DNA of 28,091 nucleotides from Byssothecium circinans (Eukaryota > Ascomycota > Dothideomycetes > Pleosporales > Massarinaceae), in the NCBI GenBank assembly GCA_010015675.1, contig ML976980.1, forward strand, positions 602,092 to 630,182. The letters are read 5' to 3'. The notes below the pieces were generated by a model that made no database searches, had not been told where the DNA came from, and saw only the letters and a program-made list of their open reading frames with translations. The position numbers and the translations under genes were made by a program. Shown here piece after piece: positions 10,286 through 21,572 of this stretch (position 1 is its first letter; every line of letters starts with the position of its first letter).

Positions 10286-11228
10286 CTAATCCTTGTGGTC
10301 AGTATCCGCAGTAAACCCCTCCCACCCCTTCAACAATTCCTCCGTCTCCTTGATCTTCTTCCTAATAACAACCGGCGCATCGCTCCCCAACGCCACTCGA
10401 ACCGGCACCTCCCTCCCCTCCGCACCCCCCGTCTTCGTCAAGATATCCACAATAACCTTACATCCCTTGATCACATCGCCCGTCTGCTTGTTATCCGTTG
10501 CTTCCGTCTGTCTCCTGGTCTCGCCCGTGATAGTCTCATCATACTCCTTAATAACCTTCTTACTCATGACACGAGCTGTAGGGTTGAGGAATCCGGTGCG
10601 AAAGTACCCGGGCTCGATGATAGTCGCGCTGATACCCAGGGGAGCGAGTTCAGCGTGGAGACCTTCGGTGATACCTGAGCAGGCCCATTTTGTGCCGCAG
10701 TAGAGCGCTAGGCCAGGGCCGCCGTACCAGGAACCGATGGAGCCGAAGTTTGCGACTGTACGGTGACCTTTCGTGCGGCGGACGTAGGGGAGGAAGGCTT
10801 TGCAGACATTGAGCATGCCGAAGACATTTGTGTTGAATTGGTCGAAGTCTTCTTTGGGTCTGATAAGGAGAGTCAGCGAAAAATTCATCGCATCTATGAC
10901 CACGACATGGAGGAAGAAAGGAAAGGACTTACGAAGTCTCCTCAATACCCCCCAGCAATGCATAACCCGCTGCATTCACCAAATGGTTCAGCGCTCCATG
11001 CTTCTCCCAGACGTCTTTAGCGACGGCCTCGATCTTTTCAATCGGCCATGTTACATCCAAGGCCACGGTACCCGCGCCTTTCTCTTTCAAGTCTGCGATG
11101 CGAGCAGTGCTGCGCGCGCTCGCAATGACTTTATGGCCGCGCGAGAGGGCTTCAAGAGCAATGTATTTCCCAAAGCCGGAGGAAGCGGCGGTGATGAACC
11201 AGACGGGCGTTTGGTCGTTGGTGGACAT
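10286..11228 (-). CDS. Classical short-chain dehydrogenase/reductase
   Basis: Two exons (10933-11228 and 10286-10859 on minus) are joined across a 73-nt intron with GTAAGT, a GCTGAC branch site and CAG, giving 289 residues. A cofactor-binding TAASSGFG (13-20) replaces the usual TGxxxGxG. The structural NNAG motif reads NAAG (85-88). The catalytic triad is visible as Ser139, Tyr152 and Lys156 (YCGTK). IIEPGYFRTGF then gives the PG-motif region after strand beta-6. It should be an NAD(P)(H)-dependent oxidoreductase acting on a small alcohol or carbonyl; the substrate is unknown. The acidic residue at the end of beta-2 is replaced by ASARS, which favours NADP(H). Such enzymes are common tailoring enzymes but also general metabolism proteins. 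Confidence 0.9.
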
Positions 11229-12430
11229 TGTAGTATGCGCTGGTATACAGACAGAAATAGTAGGTAATGACTTTCTTAAGGGGCTCGAGGTTTTAGAACG
11301 ATAGTCAAGGTATCGATCGAGTCAAAAAAAAATATGAACTGTAACCACAAAGCAAAACGCAAGTCAACGAATGGCCACGCCTATTTATCTATTGATCCCT
11401 CCCCCAACACGCCCTATGCACTACACCACAAACAAGAAAACCATGGGGAACCCCTCCTCACCCCGATTTCCTTCGGCCCTCACTAGAATCCGAGAGTTTT
11501 CGGCCTGCACGTCGCGTCATACAGGGCACTGGCACGCTGGCTCTAGGCTATGTCCGTGAGAGTCGCCCCGCTTAACTCCGCGCTAAGCCCTGCAGGAGCT
11601 ACATGTAGATACTGCGCAGCGCTGACTAAACCACGCCATGTGCTGACTCCACTTCGGCCTGCTCTGACGATATTTCACCCTGTTCTAACCTCCGACCACC
11701 ACTGGTGGTATTTTTCGCCCCGTTCGTATTCGTTCGCTAGGGCGCTTTTGGGTGAGAGTACGAAGGTCAAGGCACCACTACTATGGTATGGTAACATATC
11801 TGATGACGCCATGGGCTAAATTATGTCTACATATAACCGTTATAGTGTACATATGAATATCTCTTGGTATTAAGTGTTGGAAGAGTTTAATTGGACAGCG
11901 TAACCTAGTTTTGGGAGTTTGTTGCGGTAAGTAGTGGTTCATTAGCAGTAGGGTCACAAGCGTTTTCGCATACTCGCGCGGGTATGATAAAACTGGATAA
12001 TAGGATTTGAGCGTTGGGATTGGGGCATATAGAGTTGCAATTTGGAGCATATGATTAGTCAGGCTTATTACCCCTGCTAGATAACGCTTATATCTAACCC
12101 TGCATGTACTAGCTGACAAGTGCCGTGGTTGAAGTGCTTGCGCGCATAGGGTAAAGGATATATGCAGTCCAAGATTATCGCCTCTCAAAGGGTAAGGAGT
12201 TAGTGCTAGGGATCCTCGATATCGTTGGAAAACGCTGCTAATAACGTTGCATTCCTTGATCTAATTACGAACTACGTTATAAAATGTTTTACAATATATA
12301 TCTGAGGATAACTATCTCCTATGGTAGTATTACCTCCATACTTTTAAGAGGGTGCAGGCAACTTGATCGTTGATATTAGAATACTGAGTGCGATATGAAG
12401 TTACGAGTACACTAGTGTACTTAGGTAGAG
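11229..12430. other. Gene-free region, AT-rich in its right half
   Basis: The left part is promoter-like for the minus-strand SDR gene. From about 11815 to 12420 the sequence is AT-rich with no convincing coding frame; a 135-codon minus frame (11781-12188) looks like chance or old repeat sequence. Around 11618-11700 a loose 20-bp periodicity built on CTGAC/CTAAC is visible but weak. A degenerate transposon or solo LTR is possible, though I could not find paired ends. Confidence 0.4.
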
Positions 12431-12590
12431 GGAAAGAGGAAAGAGGAAAGAGGAAAGAGGAAAGAGGAAAGAGGANNNNNNNNNNNNNNNNNNNNNNNNN
12501 NNNNNNNNNNNNNNNNNNNNNNNNNNNNNNNNNNNNNNNNNNNNNGGAAAGAGGAAAGAGGAAAGAGGAAAGAGGAAAGAGGAAAGAGGA
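12431..12590. repeat. 7-bp homopurine minisatellite (GGAAAGA)n containing an assembly gap
   Basis: Perfect GGAAAGA units run from 12431 to 12475 and again, in the same orientation, from 12546 to 12590, about 6.4 units on each side. Between them are 70 unresolved bases (12476-12545). All purines are on the plus strand. The true copy number is unknown, and any reading frame through it is meaningless. Confidence 0.95.
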
Positions 12591-12773
12591 CAAAGAAATT
12601 AGTAGAAAGATCTCTTCTTCTTATTAATTGGGTGGGTTGTAGACGGGAAGGGAAAGGGGGATGTGGTGGATAAATAGCATTCGAGCACAGCAATTTCTAT
12701 TACGCCAAAATATAATGGTAAAGTCCCTACCTTTCTCCTGTCCCACGTACACCTCCCCAAGCGATCAAGTTAC

Positions 12774-13880
12774 TCACGTCGGTGAATTCCTACTCATCTC
12801 CTTATCCTCTTCCCATAAATGAAGAGCAAAACTCGGCACCGAAAACAGCGCCGTCGTCAAGAACCCCAACAAACTCGTCGTCCAAGCCACTCCAAGTGTA
12901 TGATACGTCTAAAGTCAGTTAGTCGGTTAGTATCAGTATCAGCAAATCTACCCTTCCCTTTCCCTGCACCCTCTCCACCCTCCTTTTCACAGAAAAAAAA
13001 ACTAGGAAAAGGCCAGTCTCACATCGCCGCAGCAAAAAGCGGAAACCCCGCCCCAAACTCACTCAAAATGGTATTCGGCACAACAGCACTGTTAACATAA
13101 ACGAGGTGAACATCAATAATTTAGTTAAGCCCTTGCAAAACAAAATCACAAGAACACCAGCTCCAATCAGTACGCCAGACAGCTCCGCGGCACCCAAGTA
13201 ATCTCAATCAAAAGCATACCGACAGGAAAAAGAAACCCGCCGATAATCATAGGGATCAATCGTTGCTCTGGTACAACAGTACAACATGCCCCACTCGTCC
13301 CAGAATCCTCGCAAAGCGCGTTTTCATGGCGAAGACGATCATACTAGCGCCGAGGACGCCGCCGAGGGCGATGTGATGGAGACGAAAGGCAAAGCGCCGA
13401 TGCCTGGGGGCCAGCGGCGTTGTTCTCGGAAGTCGATGGGTAAGGCGTCGAAGAAGAGGGAGAGGATGCCGTAGATGAGGGACATATACAGCGTAAGGCC
13501 CCTGAAAATCCGTCAACTGCCCCCCCCCCCCCCCCCCACGATCCACAACGGCGCAGACCCAAGCACGCCCCCCGAAGAAGCGGCATACTGTAATCGTCTA
13601 CGGAGTCTACGTCACGGCCGGAGGTGGTTTGCGCAGCGGCGCGGACGACGCTGCTGGCGGCGGTTATGCAGACTATGATGAGGCCGAGGGCGATGGTGAT
13701 GGTTAGGAGCAATTTATACTAGGAGGGGAAGGATTTGGGGGTTTTCTGGATCCGAAGGGCCCTGGTAGTCGATGAGGTTGGGGTCGCGGTCTACATGTTG
13801 TTTGTCGTGATCCTGCTCTTTCTCTATATCGGTGAGGGGGCCGTTGGGATTCGAGCGGGCGCGAGATGTGCGGGGAAGTA
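12774..13880 (-). pseudogene. Collapsed MFS transporter pseudogene (DHA1-type drug/polyamine exporter)
   Basis: Minus-strand fragments in several frames follow the order of a fungal 12-TM MFS exporter. Near 13735-13800 is DPNLIDYQGPSDPENPQ, the N-terminal signature. LLTITIALGLIIVCITAASS (about 13652-13712) resembles TM1. GSAPLWIVGG next to QLTDF (13507-13565) resembles the TM4-5 region. MSLIYGILSLFFDALPIDF (13430-13490) is the start of the second half. IIGGFLFPVGMLLIEITWV (13185-13245) follows, then NTILSEFGAGFPLFAAAM (13020-13078), and YHTLGVAWTTSLLGFL (12855-12903) with a C-terminal tail to about 12774. The gene is dead: large pieces between these blocks are missing, frames change repeatedly, there is an in-frame stop at 13121-13123, and a run of 18 Cs (13520-13537) interrupts it. 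A working homologue is about 500 residues. Confidence 0.82.
13520..13537. repeat. Run of 18 C inside the MFS pseudogene
   Basis: An uninterrupted homopolymer of 18 C (18 G on the coding strand) sits where the transporter normally has a Val-Gly-Gly segment. It gives a glycine run in any frame and marks a frame change. Its exact length could be a sequencing error, but the gene is broken elsewhere too. Confidence 0.9.
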
Positions 13881-16739
13881 GGACTGGGAACGGCCGAGGG
13901 AGTTGCGTATTGTCGCCTCGGCTTGTATGTTGAGTTGTGGAAGGTTTGGGCTCGGTGGCGATGGGACGGCTGCTGGTGGGTTGAAGAAAGGCGCTATCTA
14001 TGGGTTGACTGTATCGATGGCTTGGCGTCGTTGAGGCTGACGTTTTCGAAATCTTGTCCGGAGCGTGGGTGGTATTGTCGTGCGTGTGACTCTGGGAAGT
14101 GAAAATCTATCTGCACATTATGAGGGAGGTGCTCCTTCAGCTCTTCTGCTACCACTGGCCATTGCTATGGTGCGAAGCAAGGATGTAGAAAGACGGTAAG
14201 ACAAGGGAAACCGTTAGAGCTATGACAGCCACGGACTTGATGCTTGACTCTCCGGGGGGAAATTGATAATCATATAAGAGTAGGATAGTGTCTAGTATTA
14301 GAGTAGAGAAATAAAATAAGGATAGCTTTCAATACAATTTCAAAAGTCTTGAACTAACCTTAAGTTAACTGATATACCAAATCCAACCATTACATCATCC
14401 AACACAGCAGTTATAAAGACCTTTTTGCCCACGATGTCTATGCCACATTAGAAATAGCCAGGTCGACTTATCATTATGCCCTTACCCTCATCGGAGCGGC
14501 TCTTTATGCTCGGCCGAGGGTAACAATTAGCCATTTCGACACTGATAGCGTGCGCAAGGACCACTCGTATTTGCTTCTCACTTGTCTTGTCTTTGACCAG
14601 CTTGCCGTCGGTAAGCTAGCAATAAGGAAATGTTCTAGAAGTCCAACATCTTTCTCTATTACGAAAAGGTACTACCCAGATGTATCGATGCGGATAGCGA
14701 GTGGGTGGAGGAGCGATGACGAAATCGATGCGTATGGGATGAAGAAAGAAGAGTGGTAGCCGAAGCACCGATACCAACGTCACGTACTCTTCGGTCTGCA
14801 TATCAAGCCGACAGGGGACGATAATCGCTCATATTTTAAGAAACATCGTGTACTTTGTACCCCCTTACCCACGATCGGATCGTTTGTAAATAGGGCGCAG
14901 ATGATTATCTGAATGGAGTCGCTACCCTGAGTCGATTCCGACAGGGAGAGGATGAAATCGGCTTATGCCCGCGTCTTAATCTTAACTGTGTAGGGTCGTG
15001 GAACCTAATATATCAACGTGACTGTTTTTCCTGCAGCGCAGGAGCCCGTCAACATCTGCATCGATGTGCTTTTGGTGGCCTTACTATTGCGTTTGCTCCG
15101 AGTCTTGAAAGTATAGCAAATTAGGGAATATGTAATCTGGAAAGCCACCAGCCCTACGCCAACACGAATACCCGCTCACATTATGTTTTCCTACTTGGTA
15201 TCATCCGCTCATCACAGTAATATGTGCTTCCTCGAGATTCTCAAAGTGTCGAATCCAAACGTTCCCATACTACTTGATCTCGGTATGACTTGAAGGTGTT
15301 CATGGGCGACGGTATGGGGATAGATTGCCAAGTGTGCGAAACGTGTGGAAACTGCAATTCAACTTTGTAGGTCAACGTCCCGAGGTTGATGTCAACATTA
15401 TCGCCGTGTTGATTTCCTGTATAAACCCGCTGCTGTAGACATCGTGGTCTGGGTTCTCGTCGCACTATCATCACCCTTCCGCAACCCGTGCCAATATTGA
15501 GCCCGTCGGGGGGATCCCACAGTGGTTGTTTCGCAAACTCGCGTGGCGTACGGGAGGTAGGGAGGATAAGAAGAGGCCGAGTTTCTCTACTCGCGCATAT
15601 GCTTGGTGTATGACTTCGATTCTGGGCGTGCCCGGGCTCGTTCGCGATGGTTGATGGTGCGGAGATGATCGAGGGAGGGTAGCGGCGGGGAGATGGCGGT
15701 GCGAGGAAGGAGAGGAGGTTGATGAGGCTGTAATCGCTTGCTATGATAATTCAATATGCACTTTTCAAAGCCACCTTGACCGCTCCTAACGCGTTTGATG
15801 TAGGGCTGGGAGAGCCAGTTGCGTTTCGCGAGCCTTATCACCGCCGTCGCCGCCGATGCCGCCGATGCCGCTGTTGCGGAAGAGCAACAGAAGCTGACTC
15901 TCATGCGCTTCCATCCCGCATTGCATCCTGCGTGGAATTCGGACTCGAGCTCGAGCTCATGGCTGGCTGCGTCGGGGGTGCGCTTTCGAAAGTCGTTGGG
16001 GCGGATGGATGTGCAGAGTTAGTGCGCCGGAGCCCGCTCTCGCAACGAATGCACTCAGGAGTACTCGTAGAAGACATGGTGCCTGGGCTCGCTGTAGACG
16101 CATCGTTTGACAGTTTGTCGTTGCGGTGCCTCATGGGCGTGCTGCGGAGGGCTTCGGCGGTGAGAAGACCCGTTGGGTGAAGGCGGGCATCCCCGACATT
16201 GGCAGGCTCGACGGCGACGAAGGGGGCAGCCATCATCAGCGCTCTAGCTCCATCTCCATCTGGTGCGTAATCATATACATGTAGACGGCTTCGTGCACAT
16301 TAGAGGCATCGGTAGAGAGTTCAAAGGACAGCTGTCACGAAGAGGACCCCTCATAGCTTCATCAATGATCACCCGCCCCCTGCCATTCCGGGTTCTCCGC
16401 ATCCAGTCCACCGCCGCGGCGCCATGCCGCACACCGATACCGATGTCTTGTTTCTCGGCTCGGCCGGCGCCCGTAGCTCCTGGGCTCCAAATTGCAACGT
16501 CCTTCCCACGTCACTGAGGCCGACCCCTCGTGCAATACCGGATGAGGGGGCTACTTTAGGGTTGGGAGAGGGAATGCAGAGCTGGAGGCGGGTGTGAGGT
16601 CTTTCAGATGTCTTTTTATTCCTTACACGTGGCCGTCCCGAGTCCATGATAGTCTTTTGTAGGTGACTTGGGGCAAATTACCGTTGCTAGGAGATGCTGG
16701 CGTCGTCAGTCGAAGGTGAGCGAAAAAGTACACAGCGGC
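13881..16739. other. Long region without an assignable gene
   Basis: No frame here could be tied to a family. Candidates considered are 14550-14759 (plus, 69 codons), 15241-15474 (minus, 77 codons), 15743-16180 (plus, 145 codons) and the overlapping antisense frame 15901-16236 (minus, 111 codons, Ser/Thr/Pro-rich). The pieces on the minus strand between 15241 and 16236 could be exons of one small unknown protein, but no splice arrangement convinced me. GC content is high at about 15500-16500 and lower at 14220-15250. Confidence 0.35.
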
Positions 16740-17234
16740 CTCACTGCTGCCCCCCAAGGCACAACACTCCTTCCCCTCTCTTTCTTCCCCAACACCAAAA
16801 CACCAACTCGACGAAGGCGCGCACGCCGGCGACTTCCTCTCCGACCGTCTTGCGAGCCTCGCGACAGCATTGGTAAGTCCATCTCCGATTCCCTCTTCCT
16901 CTCCACTCTGCATTGTGTCTCTCTTCTCGTCGCCGTCCTATTCTTTCTGTCCCTCACGGCTACGAGTTATCTCGAAGGCCGCTCTACCCCCTCCGCCAGC
17001 TGCTCGGGTCACAAAAGCTCAGCAGCGACAGCAATCGCAAGCCATCTTTAGAGACTGACAATATCTCCTTCACAGCATTGGGCGACGCTTCTGCGTACTT
17101 TGGCACATCAATTGAGCACTCCCCACTTCACCAACGGCCCGCAACGTCCCCTCGAGTCCCTACACCCCGTCCATCCCGCACCCTCTTGAATACACTTCAA
17201 CATACTGTCTCACGGCGCTCCAAGCTACACCAAC
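16740..17234 (+). promoter_or_regulatory. Pyrimidine-rich leader of the CBM48 gene with a probable 5'-UTR intron
   Basis: The stretch is rich in C and T, as is common in fungal core promoters and leaders. A GTAAGT donor at 16872, a GACTGAC branch-like sequence near 17053 and a TTCACAG acceptor ending at 17075 outline a 204-nt intron wholly before the start codon. The ATG at 17235 sits in a strong context (CACCAACATGG). The transcription start cannot be fixed from sequence alone. Confidence 0.45.
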
Positions 17235-19431
17235 ATGGCGCGCGCTACCATCACTTTCGCGAGCTCCAACGTACAAGGACGTCCCGTCTATGTCGTAACG
17301 GACATGACCTCCCCACCGTGGGAGGCTGTTGAGCTTCACGACAGCGGTGAGCGCACTGAGTCCGGAGAAATTGTTTACGCCCATGAGTTCCAAGGTGATT
17401 TCGCCGAGGGCGACCACCCTTACAAAATCCGCATTGGTGACAACGAGTGGATCGTCGACCCCACCCAGAGGACCAGTAAGTACTGTCTTTGAGCTCAGTC
17501 CGATGAAACTTCAGCTAACAGTGGGCAGTGTCCGATAGCGGTGGTAACGTAAACAATGTCGTCCGAGCAGAGACCGATGCATCCACGAGCACCTCGCCCC
17601 TAGCTGACACTGGGTATCTTTTTCCGCATGAGCAGGCAGCACAGGGACACAGTGAGCAGTCGCTTCTCCTTACCCCCTCATCCTCAGCTCTCGCCTCATC
17701 ATCTTCTTCCGTCTCTTCACCATCTCTCCCCGGTCCTTCATCATCTCTTACAGTCTCTTCGTCATCTCTATTCCCAGCTTCACTTCATGCAGGCCGACAA
17801 AGCGGAAGGCTGCATTCGTATCATGCAGATTCTGAGCCTTCCGAACTGCCATTCATCGAAGAAGAAAGCGAATCTAATGCATCCTCATCCACAGCAGTTG
17901 ACCACGAAACACCCGCTCCGGATACCATTCCGATAAACGACAACAACGATGAGGTTAATGAAGACAAGAGCAGCAGCAGCAGCAGCAGTGGTGAGTCCGA
18001 CGATGAGTATCATGACGACTGGGATGGCGACGATGATGATAGACCTGGTGGAGGCCACGTAGCTGCCGCAGGTTCCTCCTCGGCTAGAATGAGTTCGGAT
18101 GACAGCCAAAACACATCTTCGAACGAAGCTCCACTGATGCCTCATGAGACGACCCCGTCGGATGAGACCCAAGATGCAGAAGTCGACGATACCATGCTAC
18201 TTTCTCATGAGAGTGCTGCTCCGACTGACAGTGCGAATGCTGGCGAGCTCGCAAATGCACCCAGCTTTTCCTTTGAGGCTGGTCCATCGTCTACGGATGA
18301 GACAAGCAGCGAGCGCGCAGAGTCTGGAGGCGAGCCTGCAGAGAGTCAGCCTGATAGTTCTCTTGAAGAAGAGAGGGCATCCAGCGACGAGGACGAATCC
18401 GAATCAGATCGTCCCAGCCAGAGTACCTACGATGACGAGCTTGACCGCCCGCCCGCCTTGTCTCACGAGCCTGGAGCCGGAAGTGAGGACAGTTTCCCGA
18501 GCGAGCCAGGAACTGCTCGCGTGTTCCTCTATGAAGCCAGCTCCCCCGAGCGGGACGTGGAGAGTGAGGACTCTGCTCTCATCTACGCCTTCTCGCCCCA
18601 GCGCAGGAACATGGCCGGCGCGGAGGAAGCAGAGGACGAGCTTGAGCGTGGTTTCAGCCTCTCTCACGAGCAGACCTTTCCAGCAGAGTTTGCTTCAGAG
18701 TATCCCGGCAGCGTTGCTGAAGGCAAGCGACCCGTCAACATCGATGGAGATGGTGAAGGTAGTCTGCCCAACCCGCATAGCCCCATCTTCAGGCGCGCCA
18801 GCTCAGGTATCTTCCGCAAGCCAGACCGCAACAGTCTCCCGCATGGTATGGCTCGTACCGACGACGAAGACCCCGAAATCAAAGCCGGAGGCCTCGAGAT
18901 GTTCCCCACCAATCGTGACAAGATCTTCATGCAGATCAAGTCGACCAGCAGCAAGCTCGCTGAGGATATCACCGAAGGAGCATCTGAGGACGACATGAAC
19001 TCGCCGGGGCGTTCAAATGGGTCGCAGGCCTGCTCATCGGTGGAGCTGTTGCCCATCCGCTCGCATACGTCGTTGGCGGCGATCGAGGAGTCGGCGGCGC
19101 AGGAAGAGGAGGAGGCGATCGATGCGGAGCCGCCGTTGCCTGGACATGACGGCGCGAGGGACGAAGCTGGCGGGCTTGCCAATGCCCACAACGGGACGTC
19201 TAATGGAGACATTGCCGTTGAGAATGGCGAGGGTGCTCCGGATGAGGGTGCTCGGGGTGAGGCGGATTCCGCCGACGCCCACGGCGCTCGTGCTGGCTTT
19301 GCCGGCAAAACCTTGTAAGCCGCCCCCTCCCTGATGGACTTTTGGGTCTGACCAGCGGGCACAGCTTGCTCGGCGGCTTCTTTGCGGTGGTAGTGGGCCT
19401 GGCGGGCGTCTGGTGGGCGGCGTTGGCATGA
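17235..19431 (+). CDS. AMPK-type glycogen-binding (CBM48) protein with acidic Ser-rich body and C-terminal membrane anchor
   Basis: Exons 17235-17475, 17529-19314 and 19356-19431 give 700 residues. Intron 1 is 53 nt with GTAAGT, CTAAC and CAG; intron 2 is 41 nt with GTAAGC and CAG. Residues 1-80 form a CBM48/AMPK1_CBM beta-sandwich: the opening TITFASSNVQGRPVYVV, an exposed Trp in PPWEAVEL, and YKIRIGDNEWIVDP. Such modules bind glycogen-like alpha-glucans. The next 400 residues are low-complexity, Ser/Asp/Glu-rich, and contain recurring [LF]xHE motifs. A better-ordered, probably conserved block follows (RRASSGIFRKPD, then GGLEMFPTNRDKIFMQIKS). Exon 3 adds about 20 hydrophobic residues (GGFFAVVVGLAGVWWAALA), a predicted tail anchor. 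Without intron 2 the frame would stop at 19316-19318 and lose the anchor. The role is unknown; tethering of alpha-glucan or a kinase partner to a membrane is an inference. Confidence 0.82.
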
Positions 19432-20456
19432 TTTGGGTGGGTGGGTGCTTGGTGCTTGCGGGCTGCGCGCCCCATTTTGTATAGTATGAGACTACCTCTG
19501 AGTAGTAATGATACCCCCCCTGAATGAATACTATAGATTACCTGTATACTGCTTGCCTCTGGTGACTTGTGAGTCTGTGGCTCTGACTTTGCGATAGGTG
19601 GTAAAGTGGTGATTGTGGGGTTGAACTTGGTGAATTGTGTTTGTACAACATGGTGGATGCGGCGATTTTCTTTTGCAACATTGGGATGCAGGGACGTAAT
19701 GGGGAGTGTATGCTGCGATTCACACTAGCGATGAGTATATCTACCTAGGTAGAGACTGAAAACGTGGTGGGAGAAGGCGGGGGTAGCTATATGGAGGAGG
19801 ATAGGATGAGGGCGTTTTACAGGTGCTTTGGGTGGATTTTAAGGGCTTGGTGGTGTTGGATAGATGTCAGAGGGAGACGTATGTGGCAATTCACCCTAGT
19901 ATCCCCTATAATGTGCTATGTAAGGGGAGCTGTGGGCAGTCTGGAGGATGTATACGGAGGTATTAATATTATAGAATAGATGGGCTTTTACGCGTTTAGG
20001 AGAAGGGCGAGGGGAGGTGTATGCGGGGATGTAAGCTATTATTTAGCAGATATGAGGAGGGGAGGACAGGTGTGGGACGTCTAGAAGATGTTTACAAAGG
20101 TGGTAATTTTGCGGGATAGAGGGGGGTTTTATAGTTTAAGGATGTGGTTAAAGGGGTGTGTGTGGGAATGTGGGCTAGAGGGGAGGGGATATAAGGAGGG
20201 AGGTGAGGTGTAGGAAGTTTAAATTACATATCCTTCCCTCTTATTCATTCTCTATATAACTAATAAACATACGCGTTACTTTAATATTTAGATAAGTAGG
20301 GATGAGTTAAGGAGGTGTGGAGAAGCTTAGTGTATAACTATTACTGTGGCTTGTGTGGGGTGTTTATCGTTGTTTCATAGGGTATGTGGGGAGGTATGAG
20401 GGGGTGGCGGAATTTGAAAGGAGGGATTTATAGTTTAAGGTTTTAGCGTTCTGGGA
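19432..20456. other. Gene-free G-rich, C-poor region
   Basis: After the CBM48 gene there is no supported coding frame. From about 19760 to 20220 the plus strand carries many G and few C, with repeated phrases such as GTGGGCAGTCTGGAGGATGT (19933-19952) and GTGGGACGTCTAGAAGATGT (20072-20091), about 139 bp apart and in the same orientation. This suggests old diverged tandem duplication. Confidence 0.5.
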
Positions 20457-21050
20457 GGTATGCAATACTGACTTTATGGCTTTGCATTATGAGTAAGAGG
20501 GTTGTGTAGGAGTATTATAAACTTCTGTGTTTATTCTAGTATAATGAAGTGTATGTGGTATCCTTCTTTACCTCCTAGTAGATATATAACTGAAAAGGTG
20601 GTGTGAGAACTGTAGAGTACGTATCCGTAGTTTGAGTTTCTGACGGGCTGGTAGGTATGCAATACTAACTTTATAAATCTAAATCTAAACTAAACGTAAT
20701 AGGTAAGGAGGTGCTATAAGCTACTGCATTTATCCTACTATAGTGAAGTGTATGCGGTATCCCTCACTATCTCCTAATATATCTACAAACATAAAATAAG
20801 GTGTGAGAACCCTAGGCCACCTATCCATAACTATCTTCCTTTACATTCTAGCGGGGACGAGGCCTGCCTTAGCTATTTCCGATAATGCTTACCTTGAGGC
20901 CAGGGAGTTTTATTAGCTTGCATTATATGGGTGCGATGGTGAAGTGTAGGCGGTAATTCGCTTTCTTTCCGCAGGAATTTACGGGTGGAAGAGGAGGCGT
21001 GGGGCCTCTAGATACGCTTTATGAAGGATACCTTAGAGATATTTCTATAG
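20457..21050. repeat. Three diverged tandem units of about 197 bp
   Basis: GGTATGCAATACT occurs at 20457 and 20654. TGAAGTGTA followed by KGYGGTA occurs at 20545, 20744 and 20940, giving periods of 197, 199 and 196 bp. GGTGTGAGAAC occurs at about 20601 and 20797, and a related GGCGTGGGGCC lies near 20996. The units share these anchors in the same order but are otherwise well diverged. No open frame spans them, so this looks like a non-coding tandem duplication. Confidence 0.65.
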
Positions 21051-21572
21051 GGAGGTTTGTATGTTGAGACCGTGAGGATGATGGGATGGACGGATAGTTG
21101 AAGCGGTGGAAGTGCCCTCGTTTAGTACGGGGAAGGAATGGAGTATGTGTGTGGATTCCTTATACTGATTCAGATAATCAAGGAGAGGATTTAAAATGTA
21201 AATACTCTGGATAATGGGTAAGCTTTATATGTTATGGCGTAAAACGGAGAATGAGGACGTTTTCGCAGGTGTGAAGAGGAATGTCTGGAGGAAAATGCGG
21301 GGAGAAGGGTTGCGGAGCGCGCGGGTGTGCGGTGTTGTCAATCACAGCTCTAGAGGTCTGGAGGCGTGGAGGATGGTGTAAAGCCTTGGGGCCGTCTTTT
21401 CAGTGTTGTAGGATCCGAGTGGAGTGGAATTGAGTGGTACGGTCTCACAACCATGGAGATACGAGTCGAGCATCCACTTACATTACTCTATCATCTCGAA
21501 GAGACACCAACGTAAAGCGACGTCCATATCCGCATCCGCATACACGCATTCCCACTTCTTTCATACCACACA
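21051..21572. other. Gene-free region downstream of the P450
   Basis: This contains the 3' flank of the minus-strand P450 gene. Overlapping plus-strand frames at 21424-21703 are antisense to its last exon and carry no signature. No RNA gene or repeat end was recognised. Confidence 0.4.

Noticed and set aside
11618..11700. Loose 20-bp periodicity built on CTGAC/CTAAC
   Set aside because: Only five or six positions per unit agree, so it could be chance; no paired element ends were found around it.
11781..12188. 135-codon minus-strand frame, possibly part of a retrotransposon LTR
   Set aside because: I could not find paired LTR ends, a primer-binding site or a protein motif, so I left it as unassigned.
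12431..12590. The 7-bp array as a telomere or a CRISPR-like array
   Set aside because: The unit is not a fungal telomere repeat (TTAGGG), there are no spacers, and the host is eukaryotic.
15743..16236. Two overlapping antisense frames (145 and 111 codons)
   Set aside because: Both are low-complexity products of GC-rich DNA; neither shows a family motif, and I cannot choose between them.
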